64,000 nucleotides of DNA from Triangularia verruculosa. Taxonomy: Eukaryota > Ascomycota > Sordariomycetes > Sordariales > Podosporaceae. The notes beneath the pieces are model-generated. The model made no database searches and had not been told where the DNA came from. It worked only from the letters and a program-made list of their open reading frames with translations. The position numbers were made by a program, and so were the translations under genes. Of this stretch, positions 1 through 11,660 are shown piece by piece. The DNA is taken from the NCBI GenBank assembly GCA_033296885.1, contig MU864031.1:1-64000 (forward strand), in the 5' to 3' direction. How positions within the stretch are numbered: the stretch's first letter is position 1; each line of letters begins with the position of its first letter.

Positions 1-86
1 TCTTCTCTTTTCTTCATCATGGACTTCGAGGCCATTGAAGATTATTACTGAATTGAACTACTGTTCCAAGCCCTGTTTACCAGCCC

Positions 87-524
87 TTGTCACATCGACT
101 GAGACATGAGAGCCCGGCTGTCAAGAGTTTGTTAGGCAAGATCAAGGGTTTTTACCACACCGAGTTGACAGCCGAGGAGGCAGCAGAGGAAGAAAGGAGT
201 TTGACTGCAACGAACAGGCAATGGAGAACGTTGGCAGATGTCACCAGCGGATCGGTAAATCCCAAAGATATGGTCAAAGCGAGGGACAGGACTGCGGACG
301 GACCCGGAAAAGAGCAATTCAGACTCGACTTTGAGATGCGAGTTAGGGACAAGGCGGCCTTGCAGGCTATCGTGGTTGAGTTTCAGGGATTTGATGACAA
401 CGATGCGAACAACTTCAATGAGCAGGAGACTGACGGTTCGGTAGGTAAAAGAGTGGCGATCAGTGGGTTCCCCGCCACTCTTGCAGATTTGAGAGCGAGA
501 GGGCAGAATATATGGTTGCAGTGA
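87..524 (+). CDS. Hypothetical protein, 5' end incomplete
   Basis: Open frame of about 145 codons ending in TGA at 522-524. It has no ATG at its left end (the frame opens at a TTG), so the real start must lie in an upstream exon or outside the window. The protein is acidic in the middle and ends in GFPATLADLRARGQNIWLQ. I do not recognise a domain. Composition looks protein-like, with no low-complexity stretch, but there is no supporting motif, so it could be the last exon of a conserved hypothetical gene or a chance frame. Confidence 0.3.
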   Translation: MSHRLRHESPAVKSLLGKIKGFYHTELTAEEAAEEERSLTATNRQWRTLADVTSGSVNPKDMVKARDRTADGPGKEQFRLDFEMRVRDKAALQAIVVEFQGFDDNDANNFNEQETDGSVGKRVAISGFPATLADLRARGQNIWLQ

Positions 525-893
525 ATGTAGGTAGATTAAGGTACCTTACTAAGGCTCTTCCGTCCCGTAACATGCAGCGCCAGTTCCCCCGTCACCAAGT
601 TCACACACACCTTGACGAACTGGACAGAATCCCCAGCGTTGATGGAGTTTTGGGAGGCATCCTTCGTGTTGACCTGTGGCCAGAGGCCTGCAGCCGAATT
701 CGTTGCGGCGTAGGCCCTTCGGTGTCGATCTTGAAGGAATACTTGTGCCGTACCGACGTCGACGTCGAGGTAGAGACGGGCTGCCAGATCATGCCGCCGG
801 ATAAAGCGTTGAGCATGTTGGCGTATATAGCTAGTGGGGAGTTGTTGTAGTGGGTGGCGATTCCTCAGAACACGATCGTCTATCATTCCAGCT
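525..893. other. Short region with overlapping ORFs, nothing certain
   Basis: Open frames exist on both strands (plus 512-850, minus 536-886). The minus frame ends in a plausible beta-rich stretch (NAGDSVQFVKVCVNLVTGEL), which could be a terminal exon. No start, splice signal or family supports either reading. Confidence 0.2.
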
Positions 894-1388
894 AGGTACC
901 TATAGCGGGAGCCTGGGAATCCAAACAGTCGTATATTACTGGCGTGTCAATCTTGGGCCCTGATGTCAATGTTGACCGGCCCCGGGAGCTTAATTGGGCC
1001 AAGACTCCCACAGGCCACATATCAACCACAAGATGGAAAGAACGAATATTATCGCGATTGCCATAGTAAATGGCCTATTTGGAAGATCGCCAAGGTTTCT
1101 GGAAAGTGGAATACTAAGTGTAAGCGCCCGGGTTCGAATCCCAAGTCCACCATAACCACTGTCTTCCACATACACCTCCCACTGGCTCTCACACTTACCT
1201 GTGAGAGCCAGTGGGAGCCTTTTGATCTTTCTTATAAGGCCTACTGGCCAATTATAGGCTAGTATTTTAATAGCCTTACGGTGGGCCGGTTGCCACACTT
1301 CCTCAAACAGTCGTATATTTATGGTATGTCAAAGTTGGGCCCAGATGTCACAACCCAGTCCCACGGGCTCCCGCTCTGGTAGGTACCT
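894..1388. mobile_element. Small non-autonomous element with inverted ends and internal direct repeats
   Basis: The left end 894-913 reads aggtacctatagcgggagcc. The right end 1366-1388 is its reverse complement apart from a 3-nt difference. Just inside each end lies a 47-nt direct repeat (922-968 and 1304-1350) beginning caaacagtcgtatatt and ending gatgtca, with a few mismatches. The interior has a Pol III B-box-like sequence (ggttcgaatcc, 1131-1141) and a perfect 18-bp hairpin (1176-1217). There is no transposase ORF. Inverted ends with no coding capacity suggest a MITE-like or foldback element; the tRNA-like piece leaves a SINE-derived origin possible. Confidence 0.45.
1176..1217. repeat. 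Perfect 18-bp hairpin
   Basis: The left arm 1176-1193 starts ctcccactggctctcac and the right arm 1200-1217 is its exact reverse complement. The loop is 6 nt (cttacc). It lies 35 nt downstream of the B-box-like sequence at 1131. It is much longer than a chance palindrome. Confidence 0.8.
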
Positions 1389-1499
1389 CGATAACATGCC
1401 ATAACCTTGTGCGGCCGGCTGTTGCCCCACCACAGGACTGACAGACCGTCCTGCCCCACTTTTCCAAGCTTGGTCAGATTCAAGAATAGCTACCTACTT

Positions 1500-3330
1500 A
1501 GGTAGTCGGTCTCTAAAAAGAATTTTGTCTCGTCCGAGAACGGTTAGCCCAAAATCAGGCTCGCTTCGCCCTCGGCTCACCTTCTGCTTACCTTAAGCTT
1601 ACAACCGCTCACCCTACACTCACCCTACACTCGCCATTCTCCAAAAACGACAACTTTACGCGACGCCCTTATATTCCAAGTTTAGAGCCTCCCTCTCCTA
1701 CAGGGACGAAAATAGGGTCGGATTGGGAGGGTCCCATTTTTAGGACCCCCAAACAACTCCTCTACCAAAACGGGGATTAAGAAATAGACTTACTAGCGTA
1801 TTGCTCTCCGTTTTAAAGGACTCTGGGTCGTAGTAGCCATTTTAATATAGTAAATCCGTCACTCCCTACCTACCTACTACGCGACTTTTCTTCTTCCAAT
1901 TCTAGCTACATAAAGAGGCCATTCCATCCGTCCTACCACCGACCACACGACTCTTCTCTCCTATCCCCCCGTATCCTTACTACCTTATATATTACTACCG
2001 CAAAACCTTTCCTTACATACTTTATCGTTATCGGCCTCACATTTTCGCCTCACTAACTTTCTACTATACCTTCTACAATACCAAAAAAGAAGAGCCCTTA
2101 AAAGTTCTTTCGCCGGGGAAAAGATAAGGGCTTAGAAAATTACACAGAGGGAATAAACGGCTCCGCAGTTTATAAAAAGATTACAGATAAAGTTATAAGA
2201 GGTTACTAGCGTATGGTTAATCTATAGAACTAGTAAAGTCTTTAAACTCTTATTAACTATCCGTTTCTAACATCCGTTTTAAATATACCAAAGACTACCC
2301 CGATATAAGCCCTTACAACCTTAAAATTCTAAAGGACTTTATAAAAGATATTGCATTTAGTATTAATAGTACGGAAGATAACTTAGACCTAACAGAAAGA
2401 ACCGTTATAGTATATTGGAAATAATTTATAGCAGGCTAGCGTTATAAAATTAATACTATTCCTAAAAATATTACATTTTCGGTTACAAATATATATATAT
2501 ATATTATTTTTTTAACCGACTGGCCTAAATTAACTAATTTAATAGTAGTTTATTAAATACAAATTACCTAATATGTTTAAGATAAAGGGTAAAGAAATAT
2601 TAAAAAATAAACGGCTAAGAAGATTCGGTATTTGCGACGACTACATCAATGACCCACTATACCACTGCGCAGCCTCCTGTAAAAGGGTGTCTAATTGCAA
2701 GTTCGACAACTTGCAACCGACTTAGTGGTGATATACTGTTTCGACAGACTCTGCAGCCCGTGACAGTATTAAAAACTATTTCGTTTATTTAAGAAGGTAA
2801 TTATAGGGAAACGATTGGGTAGTATACGATAAGCCAATAACAAAGGTATATAACTAGGCGGATTTACTTGTAATTATATATTCCTTTATACGTATCAGTA
2901 AATATATCGAGTCTACTTACCGGGCGGGATCCGGTCGTAGTTTATATTACAGGGTAAGTATTATCGAATATCTATATTACCGTATAATTGTATAAGTTAA
3001 CGAAAAAATACTTTAAAATGTAACTTTTAAAGTCTTTCTTAATGAATATAGCAATGCGGAGTTTACCGTTTAGCTAATTCGAAATACGAAAAGTATAACG
3101 GATGCTTTTAATAAAAAGTAAGAGACTAGTTATCCGGCTTTATTAACGGAAACGATTTCTCTAATTAAGTTCTATAGGCCTAAGTATTCGTTTTATAAAG
3201 GACTAGGATAAATACTATTTATTTATAACCCTATACTTCCGATATTAGCTATTTTTATTAATATAAAAGCTTTTAAGGATTACGAAACTATAGAAGATTT
3301 ACTTAATATATAACTATTAAAACTTAGAAA
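1500..3330. other. AT-rich, RIP-like degenerate tract
   Basis: Very rich in TA, TAA and TAG on both strands, with no long open frame. A short normal-composition island lies at about 2630-2760. This looks like an old repeat destroyed by C-to-T/G-to-A mutation. I cannot identify the original element. Confidence 0.6.
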
Positions 3331-3669
3331 ATCATTCAGAGTCTTTCGCGAAATCCGAGGCAAAACAGCCGCAACCGACATCAATCGATACAGCTCGAAA
3401 AGCTCTATCTATCGACACCAGTTGCAGCTGCGCGGCATCAGCAGCGTGGCAGCAACCGGAGGTCGAAGTCATAGCCAGCCACACGCGCCCGACCGACGAA
3501 AACGCGACGTGACGCGAGCGGGACTTGCCGACAAGGACCCACCCACCACAACCACCCCCTGAATCCACTCCCGGCCACACCAATGGCCCCACTTCCGGAG
3601 TCAACAACCGGCCCCGGCCCTGCCGGCGTCGCCCACACCCCGACAAACTCCCCGGACCAAGACATCACC

Positions 3670-4158
3670 ATGGAGGAGGGCGACCTGGAAGCCCTACGCA
3701 ACAGCCTTGAAGATGCCCTTCGAGCGCTAACGGGGTATGGAGTCGAGTATACTGACATGAAAACGGACAACTTCCTGCTGACGGACGATGGGCGAGCGAC
3801 GGTCGTCGACCTTGAGCAGGCAGAGCTAGATAGAGCAAACGTCTGGGAGGGAAGTACCAACAACGCCAATGTTGAGCACCTCATGTATCAATTGAGAGAG
3901 CCGCGCAGACTAGCACTTCCTCGACCCCCCCGGGCAAGGCCTGCTGCCCATCCCCAGTCATTGGCAGCGCAGCCAAGAAAGCCCGGCTCGTCCATGTATG
4001 TAGCAGAAGACGAGTATTTCAAGGTCGAAGATATTCGGGACTGGCAAAACCCCATGATTCGAAATTGCTGGATGACCTCCAAAGCGGTTTCTTTCAAATA
4101 TGACAGATCCATTGCTGCGAATTCAGGTACAGAAATTAAACGGACTCGAGGAGGGTGA
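3670..4158 (+). pseudogene. Protein kinase-like C-lobe fragment
   Basis: The frame is open from 3583, with the best start ATG at 3670 (caccatgg). The translation contains YTDMKTDNFLL followed by ATVVDLEQAEL. This spacing matches the catalytic loop (HxDxKxxN) and metal-binding Asp segment of kinase-like folds, as in fungal APH/kinase-like orphan proteins. His of the HRD/HGD motif is Tyr here and DFG is DLE. The N-lobe (glycine loop, VAIK lysine) is missing, and the AT-rich tract lies directly upstream. The sequence after the Asp motif is Pro/Arg-rich and not kinase-like. It is most likely a truncated relic; it could also be the 3' exon of a longer degraded gene. Confidence 0.5.
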
Positions 4159-6021
4159 TGAAGATTCTAAGGCTGCCACGGAGAGGGGGATGAAGGGACC
4201 TTTTACTGTTGGTGGGAGGGGTATGCCGGATAGGAGTAACGGAGATTTTTGGCCAGGAGTATCGTTGGTCACGCATCACAGGGCTATCTCCAGCATCCTT
4301 TGCCGCCGAGCCCATTCTGGCTCGCGAATGCCCCACTTGAGGCTTAACTAGATTCGTTAGTATAGTCCTCAACAACACTGAAAGTCGATGCTTACTATAT
4401 CCACCAACAGCGGAGATCAGGTCAAGGAGTTGTTTCCTGCTAGACGCATGAAAACAGTTTCAAATATCAGGGGTGGTACTCGTGTATCAGGGTCAAGAAG
4501 CTCCATGAGGTCGGCGGCAGAAACCGTCAAACCATCGCCAATGGTAATCGCAACAACATCTCCCAAAAACGTGTTTCGGAACACATGTGATTCGTTCTTT
4601 GAATAGCCCCAGTTGGTCACATTGACACATTCCAGGCGGGAAGCCGACGCTCCAATGTCGGTCTCAACTCGGTAGAAGTCCTCATTGTGGGATCGCCAGA
4701 GCAAAAAAGAAACAAAGTAAAAGAAAAGAAAAACTTCATTCTTGATGTTCTGGAAGAAGTGGAGGGGCATTGTGGAAGGTCAGGGTTTGGGAGGGTTATC
4801 TGTGGATTCAGGGGCTGAAGAAGCCATTTCCCTTTTTGCCTAGGCCAAAATATAGAAGCTGTTTTAAGCTCCAGTAAAGGCAAATCATTGCTACCTACAC
4901 AGGGGAAAATGAAGAAGCTATTTCTGGCTTCAACAGAGGAAGAATTCCATGTCATAATCCTCGCGCTACCTTAGGCTAAATGGTTTGCGTTGTAATCATG
5001 TGGAAGCTGTTTTTGGCTCTGCACTGGCTCTGCTCCAAAAATGGCTCTTGGGATCAAACAGACCTACTCAAAAGGTAGCATTCGATGGCTGGCGGCTCCG
5101 TAGTGTAAGGCGAGTATGAATTAGCGTAAAAATGCAATTTTACATGCCTGATCAAGTTAGAAACTATTCAAAGTTTCGGTGAACAGGGATGTAGGAACAA
5201 TGTTTAGAGGGAGATGATTTGCCTGATTTGGATGAATTCAGAAACTGATCCTGGCGTGGATATACCACGCTGCTTCTGACTCTGGCGAAGGCAGGGGTTG
5301 CCTGTCATAATCCCTACCTGTTTGACCGAACGGTCTACGCTCCAGAAACAGCTCTGGAATAACCTGGTGTCACGTAAATTTGCTCATTGCTCACCCTACT
5401 CAAGGCCTTTCTCACCATACTCAGGGCTTCTCCACTTCCGCTCAGGTTAAAGCGGCAAGTACTCAGGTCCAAGAACGGAAATAGAAACTGTTTATATCGG
5501 GATTCCGATATTGTTTATAACTAAACTGATACTGGTTTAAAGCGTGTACCACACCACTGCGTAGAAGGTAGAACTAAGGTTTTGAGATTTTCCGCTCCGG
5601 TCATAAGGGCGCAAGGGCCATAAAGAGTGACCCTCATCCTAGCTTAGACCACCTGAAGTCCACCTCACATTTCTGACAAAACTCAAGGGTGTCATGGCTT
5701 GGCGGTGAAGGACAGGATTACTGTCACAATTAACCAACGACAAACCGCACAGCGGGTGGCCGCATATGGGACGCGGGGATGTCCCGAGCCAATCATCTAG
5801 GACCTAGAAGGGAACCAGTCAGGATGATCAGAAAATGCTATGGCGCCAAGACACCCGAGCATGTTGCATACTGCAAGATGCTCGAGGGTGTTCGGCAGCA
5901 TAGCAGGACGAGCACTCAAGAAGGATTCTAGTATATAGTCGTTCGGTTAGGATAGACTCGGAGGAGTTCATCAGTATGCAATCACAACACTAACATATAA
6001 TTCCGTTTAAACAGGTGTAGA
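4159..6021. other. No confident gene
   Basis: A minus-strand frame at 4417-4770 contains a plausible protein-like segment (VFRNTFLGDVVAITIGDG) and might be an exon of a degraded gene. From 4780 to 5990 there are recurring ctcacc/ctcagg phrases and AT-rich parts but no coding signal I can support. Confidence 0.3.
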
Positions 6022-6109
6022 AGCGGCGAGTCTGAAAGCGGTGAGTCTGAAAGCGGTGAGTCTGAAAGCGGTGAGTCTGAAAGCGGTGAGCCTGAAAGCG
6101 GAGTCTGAA
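6022..6109. repeat. 15-bp minisatellite, about six copies
   Basis: Tandem units of agcggtgagtctgaa: 6022, 6037, 6052, 6067, 6082, and a shortened 13-nt unit at 6097. Copies differ by one or two bases. The array ends about 95 bp before the truncated transcription factor frame. Confidence 0.9.
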
Positions 6110-6204
6110 AGCGGATTGACCAGAGGCTACAGCAGGCCCGCTCATCACTACCCCCCAGCCTAGCATGGCGTCCACTCGCACAGTCTATTACCTGCTCGGC
6201 CCAA

Positions 6205-6924
6205 GTGATTCTGCAGCGGATCTGGCTTGACGTTTACCTCTTGCGCTTGCAGATCATCCTGCACAAGCGACATTGTTTTACCCCTGCTCGCCAAGGCGAG
6301 CCTGAACCTTATCCCTATTCTGAGCAGGCCTGTCTCACGGCCGCCATCAAGATCCTCGAATATCAGGGTCTTGTTGATGACGAGACGCAGTCGCCCGATG
6401 GTCAGCTGTACCAAGTTCGCTGGAAACTGTCCTCGCTGTTCAACTATCACTTTCTTCTGGCCACGAGTATCCTGTGCTCATTGTTCCGCGGCGACAGGGG
6501 AAGCAATCAGGCATCGGGGAGTAACACTTTACAACTGGTCGGGGGTCATGATAAAATCCGACAACTGTTAACAAGATCATTAGACGTGTGGATGCGCTCC
6601 AGTTCGTCGTCCCATGAAGCCAAAAAGGCCGCAAGGGCTTTGAGACTCATTTTACGGGGCGCAGATACAAGCATGTCGTTGGTTTCTGATGCTTCCTTTT
6701 CCGAGACCTCCCGCTCTCCCTCCATGATCCCTCCAACGGGCTTTGATTGGAGCGCTGATCCCACCTTGTCTACGAGTTTCATGTCCAACATGGGCTTCCC
6801 ATTCGCGCTGCTTCCTTCGATGCAAGTCGACACGGACATCAGCGGGTTCGTCAATGCCAACGCGCCTGTATTTGATCTCCATGGCGAGCACGACTACTTC
6901 GAAGCCTGGCAAATGGGACGATAA
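6205..6924 (+). pseudogene. Fungal-specific transcription factor, C-terminal part
   Basis: An open frame of 239 codons ending at TAA. The pattern is typical of the middle-homology and C-terminal part of Zn2Cys6 regulators: YSEQACLTAAIKILEYQ, then LFNYHFLLATSILCSLF, a linker with serine runs, and an acidic C-terminus. No zinc cluster is seen in any upstream frame, and the 15-bp minisatellite sits immediately 5'. The gene is therefore probably 5'-truncated. The remaining frame has no internal stop, so the loss looks structural rather than due to point mutation. An upstream exon hidden by the repeat cannot be excluded. Confidence 0.6.
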
Positions 6925-7951
6925 TAATCACGTCAGTGTCTTAGCTAGGTAGCTTTGGCGATGACAAGCTTTTTAGAGTTCTGATGTCTGACACAGATTT
7001 GTGTGACCGAACCAAACTTGTGAACCGAACCAAACTTGTGAACCGTTCCTGGTCGTATATGGTACATCAAGACTATCATTTCGAGGTTCTATATAGGGGT
7101 TCGTCACAATACACCACTACTGGGATTCCAGCAAGTTCGGCTGGGCTGGGGTTCTCCACTGCTTGGTGGAGTACCCAGTGGACCAGGTAGCAGTTGCTAA
7201 ATCACACAAGATATAACTAGATTCTGTGGTTTTCCAGTGCTTTCTTTAGGTGGCAAATTGTTCCACAGGTTCTGAGCTACAGTAGGCTTAGGTTGACCTG
7301 GCCCTGCAATAGTATAGTGCCAGGGTTAGGTTTGGTTGGAAGAGTTGTCTTTCCTTTTGATCTTGTGAGGTCGGAAGACCTATCCGGCATCTGGGACTTA
7401 CCCGGCATCTGGGAGTTTGCTCGGCAGCCAAGTCCACCAAAGTTATCTCCCGAGGCACCTCCCCGTCACCTCATACTTGCCACATGTTGATAGTAAGTAG
7501 GAGATATTGCAAGTAAGTTAAATAATCCTATAGCCAAAGGTTAAGTATAATGAAGTGGAGGTCAGGAATAATGAAGTTGCTGAAGTTGCAAATTTAAGCT
7601 ATGTATAACCCTAATCTTAATACGGGCAATGCCTCCTATCAAAAGGGCAATGCACCGATAACACCACAAAGAAAGGCTTATTTGTATGCCAGAAAACAAT
7701 AGAGAATACAATTATAAGAAGATTCACTTTCATACCTAAAATCCCTTCTACCTTGGTGCCTTACTTCCGACAAGCTACTTAGCTACGAGGACCGGTGAAG
7801 CCTTTGGCTCTCACTTTTCCTCCTTCGTGCAATAACAAGTTCACCCAGCCTAGTTCCCAGTTCAACACTGTGGCGCGTTCCCCAACCTCGAACCTGTTGC
7901 CGGACTCTTTTCGATTTTCAGTCGCGTACTTTGCGTCTAGGAGCGGATCCC
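6925..7951. other. Non-coding interval with a short tandem duplication
   Basis: An 18-bp phrase (gtgaaccgaaccaaactt) occurs in tandem around 7002-7037, one copy being imperfect. The rest is moderately AT-rich and holds the 3' flank of the CHAT gene. No coding frame is convincing. Confidence 0.5.
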
Positions 7952-10942
7952 CTATCGGCCGAAATGCACGAACGGTGCCCAGTCAATGGGGCAGTCAGAA
8001 CCTCCCTTCCTGCATTCCACCACCGCCTGGTGCAGTGCACATGCTACGGCATTCTGTGGTGCCGTACCTGCCGCCAACAGGCTCTCGATCTGGGAGTAAA
8101 ACTCCTTGGCTACCGCAGTGGCAGCATCGTCATCGGCCTCCCACAGCGTACCAATAACGTGGGGGAAGCCGGCGAGCTGGAAGGCGCTCGCAAGGTGAAT
8201 CGACTCGTCTGCAATGTCTGTAGCTGCGCTGTCCGCCGTCGAGCACGCCGATAGGTAGGCAATGTGCGCGCTGCGGTGATTCACACTTGCGATATCGTCG
8301 ATGGTCAGTGGGCTAACGGCGTTGGTGGCAGCGTCGTAGAGGAGGAGAGCACCACTCGATGGGTCCTTGGCGTTGGATACACCGTGACAAGCAAAGTGGA
8401 TCAGGTCTGCACGCTGGAGCTCATCTAGGACTTGCGCGCGTGAGGGGCTCTTGAGAGTACGTGTGTTGATAAAGACTTGTTTGAGCTTATCGACCTCTCT
8501 GTCGACGTTAAGGCGACTGTAGCGGACTCCTCGGTGATCCGGTGTGTCACGCATAGCCACAGCCAATACTCGACTTGTTTCCAGTCCAGCAAGTCCAGCT
8601 CGGGCGTTCTTGTTGGCGTAGACGAGTGATCGGATGGTTACGGCGTACGATGATACCACATGGCTGAGCGTGTTTTCCTTTGAGCCGTTGTTATGCGACC
8701 CCGCAGCATGAATGGGGAAGAATGATAAGTCTGTGGTTGGGATCCAGATGATATGTGGCATTCTCTCAACCTCCTGCTGCTGGAGACAAAGGAGGTCGAG
8801 ACCCTTCAGGACCGGCTTCACCGCAGCATTCCAAAGCCAGACAAGCAGCTGGGAGATGGATTCGTTACGCTCCATGAAATCGGTGAGGTCTGCTACTTTT
8901 GTCTTCTTCTCCTTGCCTACCAGATAGCGTGCCCATCTCTTCATCTCCGCGAACTCCAGATCTGGGAGGGGAATAACCCGAATGCCGGATTCGTCGATAC
9001 AGATGGCATCGCTCCTGAGCCGGGCGATGTTAAAGTAGACGATGTGGCAGCCTTTGGTTTCGCCGACAAGATCCTCTGCGCGCATGCCGAGTTGGAACCT
9101 TGAGAATTCGGGCAGGCTTCTGATTTTGGCTTCAAGAAGGGATAACGCTCGCTCGCTTTGTTCTCTAGATGCTAGCGCCGCTCGAAGTTTGTCCCTCTGG
9201 AAATCATCCTGTAAACTGCCCTGCAGCCCCGGTGGCTGCAACACGAGGGCTCTGAGCTCTTCGTATCTTCCGGATAACTCGGGATGCAGACGGGCTAAGT
9301 CAGAGACGTCATCCCGACAACCAATAACAAGCTGAGAGGCGATAAGGCCGCGACCTCCCTCGAGGAGGTCTAGGACTTGACTCGGCGTACCACCAGACTG
9401 TAGGACGGCGGCGGCTGCTCTGGTGGAAGTGCCGTACGTCATGCGAAGCATGTGCTGGTAGTCGCGCCGACTCGACGATCTCGAAACAATACTCGGAATC
9501 AGCGCTATGATCTTCGTGTGCAGCCTTGCAGCTAAGGTCCAGTTTCCGTCACCTTCGGCGTAACCGGCTGCGATCAATCCCGCCTGGATCCTGATTGTTG
9601 GGGGTGCGCCTGAGAGCCAAAGCGCCTTCATGGCTGCATCGATCGCCTCACTCTTTGATTCTAGGTCTCCAAAGTCGTTGTGCTTCTCTTTCAGCGATTG
9701 TGCCAGGTTCAAAAGATTACCAGCCCGCCCCTCTAAAGACTCTTGCGAAATGGCTAGGCTGTCCTTCAGATAATCGATAGCTCTATTAATATCCTGTTTT
9801 GCGTCCGGGACAGCATCGTCCGGGAAGTACGCACTTCTGCAGACTTTCCAGAACATGTGTGCCTCGGGGTTGTTGTCCGGAAACACTGAGCACAACTCGC
9901 GCTGGACTTCATCGGGACTCTCCATGTAAGCCACCATTTCGATAAATTTAGCCCAGAAATCAGCCGTATCACCCTGCTGTAGCATTGCGTCCAAGAGGTC
10001 GGCAAGCACCTTCGACCGCTTATACTTGAGCATAAGCATCGTCCCCATCGCATTTGAGAATTCGAAGCGGTACTTGGATCCCCGTGGCATCGACTCAAGA
10101 GCGTGTTGAAGCAAATCAATGGCCTCGGCAAGGTTTTCAACGGCCTCGATGGTCTCGCGTACTTGCAGCACCTCATAGTGCCGGGCTAGTGTGCAGGCGA
10201 GATGATATCGACTTCTGTCAAGGTGCTCGGGAGTTGATAGCCGGACTGCTTCTCGTGCAAGTTCGATGGCGGCTTTTATGTGACTCGTCTCCTCAGTTCG
10301 GCCAAATATTTCCAAGTCGACCTCTGCTTGCACCAAGATGCTCTCAATATCAACAGCAGACAGTCCCGTCGCTATTGTTACTGAGTTCACGCCCCGCTCT
10401 AGCCATTCGATGTTCTGTGTAATTTTAAAGCGCTCAGAAGCAAGGATGCTGAGAAATGTTTCGGCTTCAAGGTGTTCCGGACAATGAGTTGGAGTACATG
10501 CGAGGAACTTGTCGGTCAACTCATACGCCTGTTGCAAATATTGCTGATCGCGGGTATGCCGGAACACCCGGTTGAGAAACGCGACGTACGCGAGCCACCA
10601 CCGTGATGCATTGCCTATCTCGAGGGGTTCGTCGATCACGGCACCAAGCATGTAGGCTAAGCTCTCCTCCAGATCATCGTCGTTTTGGTTGATAGTGAAC
10701 ACGCGGAAGCGTAACATGCCGATGGCAGTGAGGGCGTGAATGTTTGCGTATACCGTATCGACATTGCTACTGGGGGAAGCGCAAATAAACGGATCATTGA
10801 GAAGCTCCGAAAGGCTGATACCGATAGGTGTATTATGGTATTGGTGCTCTAGAAAAAACTTAAGTCGCCAGATTTGGAGCTGAAAAGTCCAAAGTGGCGG
10901 ATAGGGTCTTGAGGCCATCGCAGTTGGGCTTAGGAGCTTCAT
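7952..10942 (-). CDS. TPR-CHAT caspase-like protease
   Basis: A single-exon gene of 996 codons. The N-terminal two thirds is helical with TPR-like repeats. The C-terminal domain is CHAT (caspase HetF-associated with TPRs), a clan CD cysteine peptidase. The expected dyad is present: His853 in HFACHG and Cys900 in YLSACST, followed by the conserved AGFPHVIGTLW segment near residue 925. ATG at 10942 is the first in the frame. The gene has no stops or frameshifts, in contrast with the broken genes around it. In bacteria and fungi, CHAT proteases are often regulated by their TPR part and cleave a neighbouring pore-forming partner. Here the divergent gene at 12344 is the obvious candidate substrate (inference). 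Cytosolic; no signal peptide or membrane segment. Confidence 0.9.
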   Translation of the reverse strand: MKLLSPTAMASRPYPPLWTFQLQIWRLKFFLEHQYHNTPIGISLSELLNDPFICASPSSNVDTVYANIHALTAIGMLRFRVFTINQNDDDLEESLAYMLGAVIDEPLEIGNASRWWLAYVAFLNRVFRHTRDQQYLQQAYELTDKFLACTPTHCPEHLEAETFLSILASERFKITQNIEWLERGVNSVTIATGLSAVDIESILVQAEVDLEIFGRTEETSHIKAAIELAREAVRLSTPEHLDRSRYHLACTLARHYEVLQVRETIEAVENLAEAIDLLQHALESMPRGSKYRFEFSNAMGTMLMLKYKRSKVLADLLDAMLQQGDTADFWAKFIEMVAYMESPDEVQRELCSVFPDNNPEAHMFWKVCRSAYFPDDAVPDAKQDINRAIDYLKDSLAISQESLEGRAGNLLNLAQSLKEKHNDFGDLESKSEAIDAAMKALWLSGAPPTIRIQAGLIAAGYAEGDGNWTLAARLHTKIIALIPSIVSRSSSRRDYQHMLRMTYGTSTRAAAAVLQSGGTPSQVLDLLEGGRGLIASQLVIGCRDDVSDLARLHPELSGRYEELRALVLQPPGLQGSLQDDFQRDKLRAALASREQSERALSLLEAKIRSLPEFSRFQLGMRAEDLVGETKGCHIVYFNIARLRSDAICIDESGIRVIPLPDLEFAEMKRWARYLVGKEKKTKVADLTDFMERNESISQLLVWLWNAAVKPVLKGLDLLCLQQQEVERMPHIIWIPTTDLSFFPIHAAGSHNNGSKENTLSHVVSSYAVTIRSLVYANKNARAGLAGLETSRVLAVAMRDTPDHRGVRYSRLNVDREVDKLKQVFINTRTLKSPSRAQVLDELQRADLIHFACHGVSNAKDPSSGALLLYDAATNAVSPLTIDDIASVNHRSAHIAYLSACSTADSAATDIADESIHLASAFQLAGFPHVIGTLWEADDDAATAVAKEFYSQIESLLAAGTAPQNAVACALHQAVVECRKGGSDCPIDWAPFVHFGR

Positions 10943-11478
10943 TTCTCGTTCGAAAGCGGGGAAGTTGTTCCTGAAGTTGGTACGTGGAGTGGTAGCTAGC
11001 TCAGGAGAATATGGGTGGCTAATACGCGGGAATAAATACCTCAGAATCTGTTGGGAAAACAGAAAACGAGTTCAAATCCACTAAGTGTGAGCACCCACGA
11101 AAAAAGTTGTGGGCAACCCCTTGAGGGAAACCGCGATTTGGAAGTCAAAGATGTGGCCGTCAAACGGGTGTTGAGGTGCGACTGTGTGAGGCCTCCGCCG
11201 CGTGCCTCTGTGCATTACTGACAGACACCGTCACAAATAACGGTTCTTAATTCTAGTACCGTTGACTAGAGCGGAACCGTTGAGTTCGAGTCCCGCAAGC
11301 CATCCCAGCGTACTCTCCTGTCCATCATGGGACTGCCACCAAGACCACCACTACAGCCCAGTTTTGCATTGCCAGCCGCACGCACGTCGATCGGTCAATT
11401 GGCCGGTGGCCAGTGGCCGGCCTGTGAATTGTCCTTGGCCAGATATCTAGGCAGGGTTGGACGCGAGGGCTTACCTGG

Positions 11479-11560
11479 GTGGGTGTGGGTGTGGGTGCGG
11501 GTGCGGGTGCGGGTGCGGGTGCGGGTGCGGGTGCGGGTGCGGGTGCGGGTGCGGGTGTGA
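11479..11560. repeat. Hexanucleotide microsatellite (gtgcgg/gtgggt)n
   Basis: About ten tandem gtgcgg units flanked by degenerate gtgggt units. All frames through it are open on both strands, so the ORFs there are artefacts of the repeat. Confidence 0.9.
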
Positions 11561-11660
11561 GTATGGGTGTTGGTGTGGGCCACGGTTTAAAGGGCTGGTA
11601 AATAACCATCAATGTGATCACGTAGCAAAAGAGTCATTATAATGCATGGTGGGCTCATTG

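Noticed and set aside
1131..1150. tRNA gene
   Set aside because: There is a perfect B-box-like word and a ccacca tail, but only three T-stem pairs form. No matching 5' acceptor, A-box or anticodon arm is found upstream.
11260..11300. Second tRNA-like sequence (gagttcgagtcccgc)
   Set aside because: T-loop-like word only; flanking bases do not pair into a T-stem or acceptor stem.
11325..11621. Repetitive proteins (Ala-Pro, Val-Arg or Cys-Gly repeats)
   Set aside because: These frames are produced by the (gtgcgg)n microsatellite, open in all phases.
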